From assembly GCA_034086985.1 (NCBI GenBank), contig JAXDZG010000012.1, positions 248,001 to 312,000 of the forward strand: 64,000 nt of DNA, in the 5' to 3' direction. The stretch's first letter is position 1, and each line of letters begins with the position of its first letter. The position numbers and the translations under genes are program-made. Under the pieces are notes generated by a model, which searched no databases, had not been told where the DNA came from, and saw nothing but the letters and a program-made list of their open reading frames with translations. The DNA comes from Phascolarctobacterium_A sp034086985 (GTDB lineage: Bacteria; Bacillota; Negativicutes; Acidaminococcales; Acidaminococcaceae). This document shows, in pieces, positions 8,195-16,951 of this stretch.

Positions 8195-9124
8195 TTAGAT
8201 AATATACCACAGGTACGCCCCGTAGCACACCAGCATCAACGCGCCGGCCCAGCGGGCCAGGCGCTCCTTGGGCAGCACACACAGCCACAGCAAAGCTGCC
8301 GCAGCGATGGCTACGTAGGAGTCGAAGGTGAAGGCCTTATCAAAGGGTATATCCACGATGAGCGCGGAAAGCGCTACTACGAACAAGATGTTGAAGATAT
8401 TGCTGCCCACAATATTGCCGATAGCGATATCCGCATTGCCCTTGCGGGCTGCTGTTACGGAGGTGAAAAGCTCCGGCAGGCTGGTTCCCAGCGCCACAAT
8501 GGTGAGGCCGATAATACGCTCGCTGAGACCCATAAAGACCGCTATAGCCGTTGCTGCGTTAACGGTCACATTACTGCCCACGATGATCACCGCAAGGCCA
8601 CCTAGGGTCCACACTACGCACTTCCCTAGGCTCATTTCCTCACCCTGCTCCTCCTCTTCAGGAGGCGCGCTGGTAATCGCCATTCTGTATAAATAAGCTA
8701 AGTAAATGACAAAGCCAATGCACAATACAATGCCGTCGCCAAAGCTAATAACGCCGTCCCTGCCCTGCCAAAAAAGCAGTGCCGTAATAAAAATTACATA
8801 GGGTATCTCGATACGCGCCGTAGAGCGCGCTAAAAGCAAGGGCGTAATCACCGAGGCGCAGCCCAGGATGACCAGGATATTCATAATATTGCTGCCCACC
8901 ACGTTGCCGATGGTGATATCCGCGCTGCCCTTTAAGGAAGCAGCAATGCTCACCGCCGCCTCCGGCGCGCTGGTGCCCATGGCCACAATGGTAAGGCCGA
9001 TCACCAGCTGGGGAATGCCAAATTTCGCTGCGATACCCGCAGCTCCCTCTACAAACCAATCGGCTCCCTTACCTAAAAGCACGAATCCCAGAGCCAACAA
9101 ACCAAACTGTAATAATAAATCCAT
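8195..9124 (-). CDS. CaCA-family sodium/calcium exchanger (YrbG-like)
   Basis: An inner-membrane cation antiporter of 309 residues with about ten hydrophobic segments. The family's two inverted halves are clear. The alpha-repeats are marked by GTSAPE in the first half (near residues 50-55) and GTSLPE in the second (near 200-215), each followed by a GNVVGSNI- or GNIVGSNI-type motif. These acidic residues bind Ca2+/Na+ in the family. A short charged loop (PPEEEEQGEEM) separates the halves on the cytoplasmic side. The gene is monocistronic: a promoter lies at 9182-9210 and a terminator at 8053-8092. Whether it moves Ca2+, Na+ or K+ cannot be read from sequence. Confidence 0.9.
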   Translation of the reverse strand: MDLLLQFGLLALGFVLLGKGADWFVEGAAGIAAKFGIPQLVIGLTIVAMGTSAPEAAVSIAASLKGSADITIGNVVGSNIMNILVILGCASVITPLLLARSTARIEIPYVIFITALLFWQGRDGVISFGDGIVLCIGFVIYLAYLYRMAITSAPPEEEEQGEEMSLGKCVVWTLGGLAVIIVGSNVTVNAATAIAVFMGLSERIIGLTIVALGTSLPELFTSVTAARKGNADIAIGNIVGSNIFNILFVVALSALIVDIPFDKAFTFDSYVAIAAAALLWLCVLPKERLARWAGALMLVCYGAYLWYII

Positions 9125-9181
9125 GAATAAAAAACCTCTTTCATTGCGCTATGCAAAAATGCACGCTTGTAAACTATATCT

Positions 9182-9210
9182 ATCTTATCCTATTCGCCTC
9201 TAAATGTCCA
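9182..9210 (-). promoter_or_regulatory. Promoter of the antiporter gene
   Basis: Minus-strand -35 TGGACA (9210-9205), 17-bp spacer, -10 TAAGAT (9187-9182), about 60 nt upstream of the ATG. Confidence 0.55.
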
Positions 9211-9221
9211 CTTTTTTAAGA

Positions 9222-9258
9222 TAAAAAAGCCAGCCGCACATTGAAGTACGACTGGCTT
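9222..9258 (-). terminator. Intrinsic terminator after the PAS-GGDEF-EAL gene
   Basis: A stem of about 13 bp (9227-9239 with 9246-9258) is followed on the minus strand by six T. It begins just past the stop codon of the EAL gene at 9263. Confidence 0.85.
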
Positions 9259-9262
9259 AAGC

Positions 9263-11440
9263 CTAAATAGTCACGTCTAAATAAGAGGTTTGGATAATAT
9301 TGCTGATGACTCTGTGGTAGCCCTTTAAGGTGACCATGCCATTGCTATCCGTGGTACGGATACCCACGCAGCGCATGCGCACTACGCCTGCCTTGGGATG
9401 CTGCCAATTGTACTCCAGCTGCACAATCTTGCCGGAGTTGACCATCTTGGCCAGCATTTGCAGCACATAATGGACGCATTCGGGGGTAACCCGCTTGAAC
9501 CAATTCATATAGCATTCCTGGGGCGACCAGGCCTTGGAGGCGGACATAATCTCCGCACAGTTCTTATCCAGGAACATTTCATAGATACCGGTCTTGGTAT
9601 CCATGCGCACAATCCACAGGCCCAGCTCCAAATCCCGCAAAATATTTTCGGAATTATTGTGGACAATGTCGTAGCCAGGATCATCATACATCAGATTCCA
9701 CAGCAGATGGCTATCCAGCATGCGCTCCTTCACATCGAGACTTGTGAAGCGCTGTACCTTTTGGTTATAATCCGCATAGGCATCGGCACCATTATCCACG
9801 AAGCTAGCCGTAAATACCGGCGCTTCCACAGGACGACTGAAGAGATATCCCTGATAAATATCCGGCTGCAAATCGTTCAAAAGTCGCAGCTGCTTTTCGG
9901 TCTCCACGCCCTCCAAGCAAATCCTAATATTGGAGAAGCTGGCCAGCTCCTGCACAGTGCTGATGAGGCGATAATTGTAGGCACTTTCCGTAACCTCGCT
10001 AACGAAGCATTGGTCGATTTTAATAACGTCGAACTGCAAGCGCTTCAAATAGCTCAGGCTGGAATAACCGGTGCCAAAATCGTCTACCGCAATATAAATA
10101 CCGGCCTGCTTCCACAGGCTGAAGATTTTATTAAATTTAGCGAAATCCCTAAGGTGCATACTTTCGGTAATTTCTAAGGTCAGAGCCTCGCCGGGAGCAC
10201 CCAGCTCCTCTAGCACCTCCAGCACCTCTTGGTCAAAGCCGTCCTTATTGAGCTGCACATAGGACACATTGACGCTGACCCGGAAATTAGGAATAACCTT
10301 GCGCCACTTCAGGCACTGCTTTAAGGCTTCCCGCAAAATCCATTTACCTACGGGAATAATCATGCCGGTTTTTTCCAGCAGCATGATAAATTCACCGGGA
10401 CTTAAAAGGCCACGGTTGGGAGAACGATAGCGCAAGAGTGCCTCCGCACCCAAAAGGGAAAAATTCCTGCCATCCACTAAGGGCTGGTAGCAAACGAAAA
10501 AGCCCTCGCAATCATTCATAATACTGTTACGAATCTCGTCCTGTAAATTGATTTGGGATAAATATCTATTGTACTGCTCCGTAGAGAAGAAGCAAATGGT
10601 GTTCTTGCCATGGGATTTGGCCTCTACGAGAGCTGTTTCTGCATATTGCAAAATCTCCTGCAGGGAGCGCTCTTCACCGTTATTAAAGACGGCAGCGCCC
10701 ACACTCAGGGTACAGAATTTGGCCAAATCCTGACGCACCCGCTCATAAAAAGTCTGAGCGCGGTCATGATTGGCATGCTCTAAAATCAAAGCAAAGCGGT
10801 CACCACTAAGACGATAAATACCATTCCAATGACCCAGATGCTTTTCTAAGACATTGGCAATTTCCTGCAGCACCTTATTGCCCCAGGCCCTGCCCTTTTG
10901 GGCGTTGATGGCTGCTAAATCATCCACGTCGGTGATAAAGAGATAGCCCTGGGAGCCCTCTTTAATAACATTCATTAAGTCCTCGCGCCAGTCAAGGCCA
11001 AAGGACAAACCCGTCAGCTTATCCACACGGGTATCAAAAACGCTGGTGGCGCAGCGACCGATAATTACCCGCCGCTCACCGTTTTCAATGGTCAGCAGCT
11101 GGCCCTTATTATTAATCCACACACGCTTCCCCTGACGATTAATAACGCGGTATTCTGTTTCGAACTTCTGCTCCAGACCATTGGCAACACGGAACACACC
11201 CTTTTCAATTTTGGGTCTGTCCAATGGATAGGTCAAATTCAGCATTTCCTGAATTTCAAAGCCAGTGCTTTCCTTGCGCTGTAGGACAAAATCCTCGCTA
11301 ATAATACGTGTGAAATAAATCTTATCATTCTCCAAATCCCATACATACATGGGGTCGGAGATGCTGGCGTTCATGACACGCACTAGCTCGATACATTCCT
11401 GTAAATTGAGCTTTTTTAATATCTCTAAATTCATCTGCAC
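9263..11440 (-). CDS. PAS-GGDEF-EAL protein, probable c-di-GMP phosphodiesterase
   Basis: A 725-residue soluble signalling protein with no membrane segments. In order it has an N-terminal PAS/PAC domain (about 15-130), a GGDEF domain (about 135-295), an EAL domain (about 305-555) and a C-terminal PAS-like domain (about 585-720). The GGDEF motif is degenerate (SGDRF), so cyclase activity is unlikely, though it may still bind GTP. The EAL domain keeps the catalytic set: EALLR, the Asn in SVNVS, ITES, DDFGTG, KIDQ and EGVE. The expected reaction is c-di-GMP to pGpG. The GTG start at 11440 sits 5-6 nt after GAGGGTGA. It lies next to an intact diguanylate cyclase with its own promoter. Confidence 0.9.
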   Translation of the reverse strand: MQMNLEILKKLNLQECIELVRVMNASISDPMYVWDLENDKIYFTRIISEDFVLQRKESTGFEIQEMLNLTYPLDRPKIEKGVFRVANGLEQKFETEYRVINRQGKRVWINNKGQLLTIENGERRVIIGRCATSVFDTRVDKLTGLSFGLDWREDLMNVIKEGSQGYLFITDVDDLAAINAQKGRAWGNKVLQEIANVLEKHLGHWNGIYRLSGDRFALILEHANHDRAQTFYERVRQDLAKFCTLSVGAAVFNNGEERSLQEILQYAETALVEAKSHGKNTICFFSTEQYNRYLSQINLQDEIRNSIMNDCEGFFVCYQPLVDGRNFSLLGAEALLRYRSPNRGLLSPGEFIMLLEKTGMIIPVGKWILREALKQCLKWRKVIPNFRVSVNVSYVQLNKDGFDQEVLEVLEELGAPGEALTLEITESMHLRDFAKFNKIFSLWKQAGIYIAVDDFGTGYSSLSYLKRLQFDVIKIDQCFVSEVTESAYNYRLISTVQELASFSNIRICLEGVETEKQLRLLNDLQPDIYQGYLFSRPVEAPVFTASFVDNGADAYADYNQKVQRFTSLDVKERMLDSHLLWNLMYDDPGYDIVHNNSENILRDLELGLWIVRMDTKTGIYEMFLDKNCAEIMSASKAWSPQECYMNWFKRVTPECVHYVLQMLAKMVNSGKIVQLEYNWQHPKAGVVRMRCVGIRTTDSNGMVTLKGYHRVISNIIQTSYLDVTI

Positions 11441-11485
11441 AAGCTCACCCTCTTATGATACGCAATTAGTAACACTTCCTAGATA

Positions 11486-11514
11486 AGCATACCACACTTT
11501 AATTTAAACTGCAA
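11486..11514 (-). promoter_or_regulatory. Promoter of the PAS-GGDEF-EAL gene
   Basis: Minus-strand -35 TTGCAG (11514-11509), 17-bp spacer, -10 TATGCT (11491-11486). Confidence 0.5.
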
Positions 11515-11521
11515 GTAAATT

Positions 11522-12763
11522 TTATTTAGCAATACGATATGCCGCCTTACCACTATTCTTTGCCTCATACATGGCGACATCGCTCTTCTTCAAGAGGATA
11601 TCTACATCATCGATGGTCTTGGTATAGGCGATACCGATGCTGGCGGAAAGGCCTGTAAAGTCTTGGTAATCCTCTACTAAACATTTCAATTGACGGAGGA
11701 ACTCCTCTGCATAAGCAGCCAGCTGCTCCTCAGTGAGTACGCCATCCACAGCGCACACAAACTCGTCCCCGCCAAAGCGCACGCAGACGCCATCCTTAAA
11801 GATTGCTTCTAAGATGCGTGCTACGCGGCATAACAAATCGTCGCCTGCTTCGTGGCCATAGGTATCGTTAATATGCTTAAAATTATCCAAATCCAAATAA
11901 AATACAGATACAGGCTCCTTGGCTTCCTTTACAGCAGCCATATGCTTATAGAAATAGCGACGGTTATATAACTTAGTCAGGGTATCGGTCTCAGCCGCAT
12001 TGAACAGCTTCTCCATCAGGCGTCTTTCGTCGGTCACATCGATAGCGCAGCCCACGGTACCGATAAGCTCATGGTTATCATCATAAATGGGAGATTTATA
12101 GGTGGAAAATTGGCGCAGGCCTCGTCGCGTTTTCACCTTCTCGTCAAAGAGCAGGGTCTTTTGGGCCTGCAGCACCTCTTCCTCTGTTTCTAAACAAACA
12201 TATTCACCGGCTGCATATTCCTCAGGCTTCAAATCCCAGATGTAGTAATGGCCACGGCCCTCCACATCGCTCTTTTCCTTGCCTACGGCAGCACAGAAGC
12301 TATCATTAACCTTTAAATGGGCGCCCTTGATATCCTTATACCAGATTAGGGGCGGAATGCTGTTAATCAAGGTCTCAAAATAATTTTGGGTCAGGTGATA
12401 ATCCTTTTCCTTCTTGATATTAGCAAAAAGCTTGGCGATTTTTGTATCCAAGAGCTTCTCGCTCATAGGCAGCGTCCAGCAATCCTCTAGCTGCTCTAAC
12501 ACACCAGCCGGCAGTGCTTCTATATCTGCCTCCGTGCCCAGGTAAACCTTAGTTGCCTTGACAGGCACTGCAGCTAGAGCCTGCTCCAAAACAACAGGAC
12601 TAGCCTGACAGATTAATAAATCAGCCTCGCTTACAGAAGCATCTACTTTATCTACATGGGAAACAATATTGGTGAAACCTGCTAAGGACGGAAAAGCTAC
12701 AACCTTTGCATACAAGGAAAGGTCTTGGCTTAAGATGATTACTTTGTAATTGTAATGATACAT
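11522..12763 (-). CDS. PAS-GGDEF diguanylate cyclase
   Basis: A cytoplasmic protein of 413 residues that should make c-di-GMP from two GTP. The first ~125 residues have no recognised domain. A PAS domain follows (about 125-250, with IPPLIWYKDIKGAHLKVND), then a GGDEF domain (about 265-410) with an intact FGGDEF active-site motif and the entry motif DTLTKLYNRRYF. The product-inhibition I-site (RxxD ahead of GGDEF) is absent (IFKD), so feedback inhibition should be weak. I chose the ATG at 12763 because GTGGGGTG lies just before it. A longer TTG start at 12826 would begin close to the predicted transcription start. Confidence 0.9.
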   Translation of the reverse strand: MYHYNYKVIILSQDLSLYAKVVAFPSLAGFTNIVSHVDKVDASVSEADLLICQASPVVLEQALAAVPVKATKVYLGTEADIEALPAGVLEQLEDCWTLPMSEKLLDTKIAKLFANIKKEKDYHLTQNYFETLINSIPPLIWYKDIKGAHLKVNDSFCAAVGKEKSDVEGRGHYYIWDLKPEEYAAGEYVCLETEEEVLQAQKTLLFDEKVKTRRGLRQFSTYKSPIYDDNHELIGTVGCAIDVTDERRLMEKLFNAAETDTLTKLYNRRYFYKHMAAVKEAKEPVSVFYLDLDNFKHINDTYGHEAGDDLLCRVARILEAIFKDGVCVRFGGDEFVCAVDGVLTEEQLAAYAEEFLRQLKCLVEDYQDFTGLSASIGIAYTKTIDDVDILLKKSDVAMYEAKNSGKAAYRIAK

Positions 12764-12830
12764 AAGACACCCCACTTGCAAAATTTTATTCAAAATGGTC
12801 TCCGGAAACAATGTATAATATGACAACTTA

Positions 12831-12859
12831 ATTATAGCATATTACAATAGATTTTTCCA
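12831..12859 (-). promoter_or_regulatory. Promoter of the diguanylate cyclase gene
   Basis: Minus-strand -35 TGGAAA (12859-12854), 17-bp spacer, -10 TATAAT (12836-12831) with an extended TGC element. The start should lie near 12824, giving a leader of about 60 nt. Confidence 0.65.
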
Positions 12860-13008
12860 GCATAAATTTTCAAATAATTGCTATCTTTTGCAAGGAAAAA
12901 CTGTAAACATTGTACATTATTACTAGTAAATACCATAATTAGGTCTTTTTGCAGTGGTATTTCCTTAATTTTATCTGAAATCATTACGGAAACGAATAGT
13001 AAATAGAT

Positions 13009-13047
13009 AAAAAAATACCCTTCAGCTACCGGAGTAGCCAAAGGGTA
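13009..13047 (-). terminator. Terminator of the TRAP transporter operon
   Basis: A long stem (13016-13030 with 13031-13047, small internal loops) ends in seven T on the minus strand. It lies about 50 nt past the permease stop. Confidence 0.85.
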
Positions 13048-13098
13048 TGGATTGGTTATACTATAAAATTATAAGTCTTCGGTTTGCTCGATAGCGCC

Positions 13099-15021
13099 CT
13101 AGCGCTTATTGGTCTTTTGCCAGAAGAAGGTAGCTACGATTAAAGCAATACCAACGCCGTCGGTGATGGTACCGGGGATAATCATGCAGATACCGCCGAT
13201 CAAGAAGGCTACTCTTTGAGCAGTGTTCAGCAGGTTCTGGCAGAAGCCGATCATGGACATGGACACGCCCCACATACCGATAATCGCGGTCAGCGCGCTA
13301 TAGGTAATGGTAAAGGCCGTAGCGTTGATCATTAAGAGCTCCGGAGCCAATACGAAAATGTACGGCACGATGAAGGCTGCGATAGCCAGCTTAGCAGCGA
13401 TAACGCCGCAGCGCATGGGGTTCGCGCCGGCGATACCGGCACCGGCATAGGCTGCCAGCGCAACAGGCGGGGTTACATCTGCAACAATGCCAAAGTAGAA
13501 GGCGAACATATGTGCTGCCAGTACGGGCACATGCATTTGAATCAAGGCAGGAGCCGCAATGGTAGAGGTGATTACATAGTTAGCAGTGGTGGGCACGCCC
13601 ATACCCAGGATCAAGGAGGTGATCATGGTGAAGAACATAGCCGGCAACAGCTTGCCGCCTGCCAGGTCCAGCAAAGCAGTTGCAACCTTTAGACCTACAC
13701 CGGTCTTGGTTACAACGCCGATGATGATGCCGGCGGTGGCGCAGGCAATCAGCACGCCCAAAACACCCTTGGAGCCGTCGATAAGGCCCTGGATGATTTG
13801 CTTAAAGGAAATGCGGGTGGATTTGCGCAGGCAAGCACAGATAATGCTCAGAGCGATAGCTGCCAAGGCCGCACGCATGGGGGTATAACCACTTACCAAA
13901 AGGTAAATAATAACAATCAGGGGAATAGCCAGATGGCCCTTTTCCAGGAACAAATCCTTGAATTTGGGCAGCTGGTCACGAGGAGTACCCTTCAGACCAA
14001 ACTTTTTCGCTTCATAGTGTACGCCCAGCCATACGCCGATGTAGTACAGCATAGCAGGAATAACTGCTGCTTTAACTACGTCGAAATAAGGCACGCCTAC
14101 AAATTCAGCCATCAGAAAGGCTGCTGCGCCCATGACAGGGGGCATCAGCTGGCCGCCGGTGGAGGCTGCTGCCTCTACAGCGCCGGCAAAGGCGGGACGA
14201 TAGCCCAGCTTCTTCATCATGGGGATGGTAAAGGAGCCGGTACCGGCTACGTTACCAACGGAGGAGCCGGATACGGTGCCCATGAGGCCGGAGGACAGCA
14301 CTGCTACCTTAGCAGGACCGCCTGCTGCCCAGCCCGCAATAGCGTTAGCCAAATCGATGAAGAATTTGCCCAGGCCCGTTGCTTCCAAATAAGCGCCGAA
14401 CAGGATGAACAAATAAATGAAGGTTGAGGATACGCCCATAGGAGTACCAAAAATACCCTCGGTGGTAAAGAAGAGATGGTCAAACATTTCCTCTAAGCCT
14501 ACGCCACGGTGGGCCATGATGCCCGGTACATAGGGACCGAAGAAGGCGTACAGCAAGAAGACGAAGGCCACGATAATCATGGGCCAGCCTACTACACGAC
14601 GGGCTGCTTCAAAGACCAGCACAGTGCCAATCAGGGCCACGATAAAGTCCGTCTCCGTATTCATACCGGCGCGGAGCACTAGCTCATTGTAGTTAATAAC
14701 AATATACATGGCGGAGCAAGCGCCGGCGATGGCAAACAGCACATCAATGGGGTTCATCTTGCTCTTGGACCAGGATTGTCTAGTGGGATAAAGCAGGAAA
14801 ATCAGCAAAAAGCCGAAGGTTAAATGGATAGCACGCTGCAAATGCGCGTCCAAAATACCGAAGGTTGCTGTATACAGCTGGAAGGCTGCAAACAGAACAC
14901 AAATACCATTAATGATATAGCCCCACAAGCCGCTCATTTCGCGCTTGTTGGATTCTTTATCAAATTTTTGCAGTACCTCTTCTGCAGAAAGCTCTCTAAT
15001 CTGTTCTTCTTTTGCAGACAT
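13099..15021 (-). CDS. TRAP transporter permease, 4TM/12TM fusion (TAXI type)
   Basis: The membrane unit of a tripartite ATP-independent periplasmic transporter, 640 residues with about 16-18 hydrophobic segments. The N-terminal ~180 residues correspond to the small DctQ-like subunit and the rest to the DctM-like large subunit. The fusion is typical of TAXI-family TRAP systems. Family motifs include the Gly/Ser-rich block GLMGTVSGSSVGNVAGTGSF and the second-half block GMGVPTTANYV. The transporter uses an ion gradient to import a carboxylate or amino-acid-like substrate handed over by the periplasmic receptor. It is the third gene of the operon, 50 bp after the DUF1850 gene. The substrate is unknown. 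Confidence 0.93.
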   Translation of the reverse strand: MSAKEEQIRELSAEEVLQKFDKESNKREMSGLWGYIINGICVLFAAFQLYTATFGILDAHLQRAIHLTFGFLLIFLLYPTRQSWSKSKMNPIDVLFAIAGACSAMYIVINYNELVLRAGMNTETDFIVALIGTVLVFEAARRVVGWPMIIVAFVFLLYAFFGPYVPGIMAHRGVGLEEMFDHLFFTTEGIFGTPMGVSSTFIYLFILFGAYLEATGLGKFFIDLANAIAGWAAGGPAKVAVLSSGLMGTVSGSSVGNVAGTGSFTIPMMKKLGYRPAFAGAVEAAASTGGQLMPPVMGAAAFLMAEFVGVPYFDVVKAAVIPAMLYYIGVWLGVHYEAKKFGLKGTPRDQLPKFKDLFLEKGHLAIPLIVIIYLLVSGYTPMRAALAAIALSIICACLRKSTRISFKQIIQGLIDGSKGVLGVLIACATAGIIIGVVTKTGVGLKVATALLDLAGGKLLPAMFFTMITSLILGMGVPTTANYVITSTIAAPALIQMHVPVLAAHMFAFYFGIVADVTPPVALAAYAGAGIAGANPMRCGVIAAKLAIAAFIVPYIFVLAPELLMINATAFTITYSALTAIIGMWGVSMSMIGFCQNLLNTAQRVAFLIGGICMIIPGTITDGVGIALIVATFFWQKTNKR

Positions 15022-15071
15022 TGGGTATCAGCTCCTCTCATCAATCTCAACAGAATCTTCAACTAAAAATA

Positions 15072-15608
15072 TTACAAGTAGTTTTCGCACCAGTACTCAT
15101 AGCGATACTGGACCTTTATTTTTAGGGCCGTCCCCTGCCCGTACAGCTTGATTAAATCGTAATCATCGGTGCCGTGGATTAAATGGGGCATGGCCTGCTC
15201 GGAAATACGCAGGGCCAGCTCCTTATAGGGCCGGTTCATCTCTAAATCAAAGCGACCATCGGCAGTGCGGGTAAGCTTGCCCTCGCTAGGTGCATAGGGA
15301 TAACCCCAGCCTAGGGAAGAAAAACGGGTGTGGGTCATGGTCATAGCGTTAGCACCCTGCACCAGAAAATAATCATCCCAAGCTGTTTTTTCCACCGAAT
15401 GGGTCAGGCTGATGCGCCATTCATCGCCGACGTGTGTGCCAAAGCTGAAGGGACTCCCCTCCTCCGGCACCACCGCCACCACTAAACGGCTGGCATACCA
15501 AGCTAAAAATAAGGCCGCAACAATAACTATAATTACAAAATGCTTAACTGGGAAAAAAGACCGGGAGCCGGCAATAGCCGGTTTCCGGTCTTTGAAGTTC
15601 GGCTTCAT
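15072..15608 (-). CDS. DUF1850 membrane-anchored protein of the TRAP operon
   Basis: A 178-residue protein with one N-terminal membrane segment (HFVIIVIVAALFLAWYA, about 24-40) and an outward-facing domain of the DUF1850 type (SLTHSVEKTAWDDYFLV, then RFSSLGWGYP). DUF1850 genes usually sit between the TAXI receptor and fused-permease genes, as here; their role is unknown. The ATG at 15608 follows the receptor stop by 8 nt with a weak RBS, so translational coupling is likely. Codons 5-19 coincide with a terminator-like hairpin (15553-15593). Starting downstream of it would remove part or all of the anchor, so I keep this start. Confidence 0.8.
   Translation of the reverse strand: MKPNFKDRKPAIAGSRSFFPVKHFVIIVIVAALFLAWYASRLVVAVVPEEGSPFSFGTHVGDEWRISLTHSVEKTAWDDYFLVQGANAMTMTHTRFSSLGWGYPYAPSEGKLTRTADGRFDLEMNRPYKELALRISEQAMPHLIHGTDDYDLIKLYGQGTALKIKVQYRYEYWCENYL
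15553..15593 (-). terminator. Terminator-like hairpin inside the start of the DUF1850 gene
   Basis: Arms 15556-15572 and 15577-15593 form a GC-rich stem of about 17 positions with two mismatches and a 4-nt loop. On the minus strand it is followed by six T, the form of a strong intrinsic terminator. It lies just past the TAXI receptor gene yet inside the next coding region. It should end most transcripts after the receptor and let a fraction through to the permease. Confidence 0.75.
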
Positions 15609-15616
15609 GGAAAATT

Positions 15617-16585
15617 TTATTTCTCGTTAAAGAATTTTTCAGCGCCCGGGTTCAGTTTAATGGACATGCCATCTTTACCAGTAGCCTTGGAGATTGCGCC
15701 TGCTGCGGAGTGAGCAGCTTTCATACGATCCAGGTTGCCATACAGGGATTTAGCTACGTTGTAAGCGGTGTCAGCATCCATCTTGTCGGTAACTGCCAGC
15801 ATGCACTTAACAGCAACTGCCGGAACGTCTGCAGCTTGTTTAGCATAGGTACCTTGTTTGATAACCAGCTTGGTGTAGAAAGGATATTTCTTAATCAGTT
15901 CGTCAGCCTTAGCAGCGTCTACAGGAACCAGAACAACTTCGTGTTGAGTGGAGATATCTTGGATAGCAGCGGTGGGATGGCCGGCGGTTACGAAAGCAGC
16001 GTCTACGTTGCCGTCTTTCAGAGCACTAGCAGCTTCACCGAAGGACAGGTATTGAACCTTAATGTCGGAATATTTGATGCCATAAGCTTCCATGATTTGA
16101 CGAGCGTTAGCTTCGGTACCGGAGCCAGCAGCGCCTACAGCAATGCGTTTGCCTTTGAAATCAGCAACGGATTTGATGCCGGATTTTTTCAGGGTTACGA
16201 TTTGTACGGTTTCAGGATACAGGGTAGCCAGACCTTGCAGGTTAGCAACCTTCTTATCCTTGAACATTTCGGTGCCGTTAGCAGCATAGTAAGCAATATC
16301 GTTTTGGATGAATGCGATTTCTACTTTGCCTTGCTTCAGCAGGTTAACGTTAGCTACGGAAGCGCCGGTGGATTGAGCAGAAGCGTTAGCGCCTTTGATA
16401 TTCTTGTTCAGGATATCAGCCAGAGCGCCGCCCAGGGGGAAGTAGGTACCGGAGGTACCGCCGGTAGCAATGTTAATGAATTTTTGTGCAGCCGGTTTCT
16501 TTTCTTCCTTCTTGTCGCCACCACAACCAGCGATCATAGTAGCCATAACCATCATGCCAAGTAAAAATGCCAGAATTTTTTTCAT
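15617..16585 (-). CDS. TAXI-family TRAP transporter substrate-binding lipoprotein
   Basis: The 322-residue extracytoplasmic receptor of the TRAP system. It has a lipoprotein signal peptide with lipobox MIAGC (Cys near residue 21), a charged linker (DKKEEKKPA), and a TAXI/NMT1-like periplasmic binding domain. Family blocks include INIATGGTSGTYFPLGG near the N-terminus and VGAAGSGTEANARQIMEAY near the middle. It is expected to capture the substrate and dock to the fused permease encoded two genes downstream. It is first in the operon and is followed within 60 bp by a terminator-like hairpin, which would keep receptor levels above permease levels. RBS is GAGGGG. Confidence 0.95.
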   Translation of the reverse strand: MKKILAFLLGMMVMATMIAGCGGDKKEEKKPAAQKFINIATGGTSGTYFPLGGALADILNKNIKGANASAQSTGASVANVNLLKQGKVEIAFIQNDIAYYAANGTEMFKDKKVANLQGLATLYPETVQIVTLKKSGIKSVADFKGKRIAVGAAGSGTEANARQIMEAYGIKYSDIKVQYLSFGEAASALKDGNVDAAFVTAGHPTAAIQDISTQHEVVLVPVDAAKADELIKKYPFYTKLVIKQGTYAKQAADVPAVAVKCMLAVTDKMDADTAYNVAKSLYGNLDRMKAAHSAAGAISKATGKDGMSIKLNPGAEKFFNEK

Positions 16586-16951
16586 AGTGGATTCCCCTCC
16601 TCTGTAATCGAATATGTGCTAAAAAGTCACAGCAACATATTTATTACCTAGTCTATTCGTGATATCTTTGTAAAATCCTGCTAAAATTTTCGCAAAAAAT
16701 GATTGTATACAAAATACATGAAGAATAAACATACATTGTGAAGGCTTCTTGCTGAGAAATTTAGAAATTCCATACATTTTAGCTGCATATTCAAGCAATC
16801 TTGGCAGTCCGAGCAGATTGTTTTTGCCTAATTGCGTAATCTATGTTACAATATTAGTGTTATAATTATTGCTTGCCCCACAAGCGAGCTGCAAGGAAAA
16901 TGCAAATTAAGGCGCAGGCTTTGCGCTAATATTATTAAGGAGTGAAAATTC
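16586..16951. other. Divergent intergenic region between the TAXI receptor and the EF-hand gene
   Basis: 366 bp, AT-rich. It holds the rightward promoter at 16824-16852 and a perfect 10-bp palindrome TTGTATACAA near 16703. I could not place a convincing leftward promoter for the TRAP operon. No gene is visible. Confidence 0.6.
16824..16852 (+). promoter_or_regulatory. Promoter of the EF-hand gene
   Basis: Plus-strand -35 TTGCCT (16824-16829), 17-bp spacer, -10 TACAAT (16847-16852), 100 bp before the ATG. Confidence 0.6.

Larger units (their letters stand above)
12764..13098. other. Intergenic stretch holding one promoter and one terminator
   Basis: Between the TRAP permease stop and the diguanylate cyclase start I see only the cyclase promoter (12831-12859), the TRAP operon terminator (13009-13047) and AT-rich spacer. 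A 69-codon frame here overlaps both elements and is not credible. Confidence 0.7.

Noticed and set aside
12832..13041. Minus-strand 69-codon frame upstream of the diguanylate cyclase
   Set aside because: It runs through the TRAP terminator and the cyclase promoter region and has no family or RBS.
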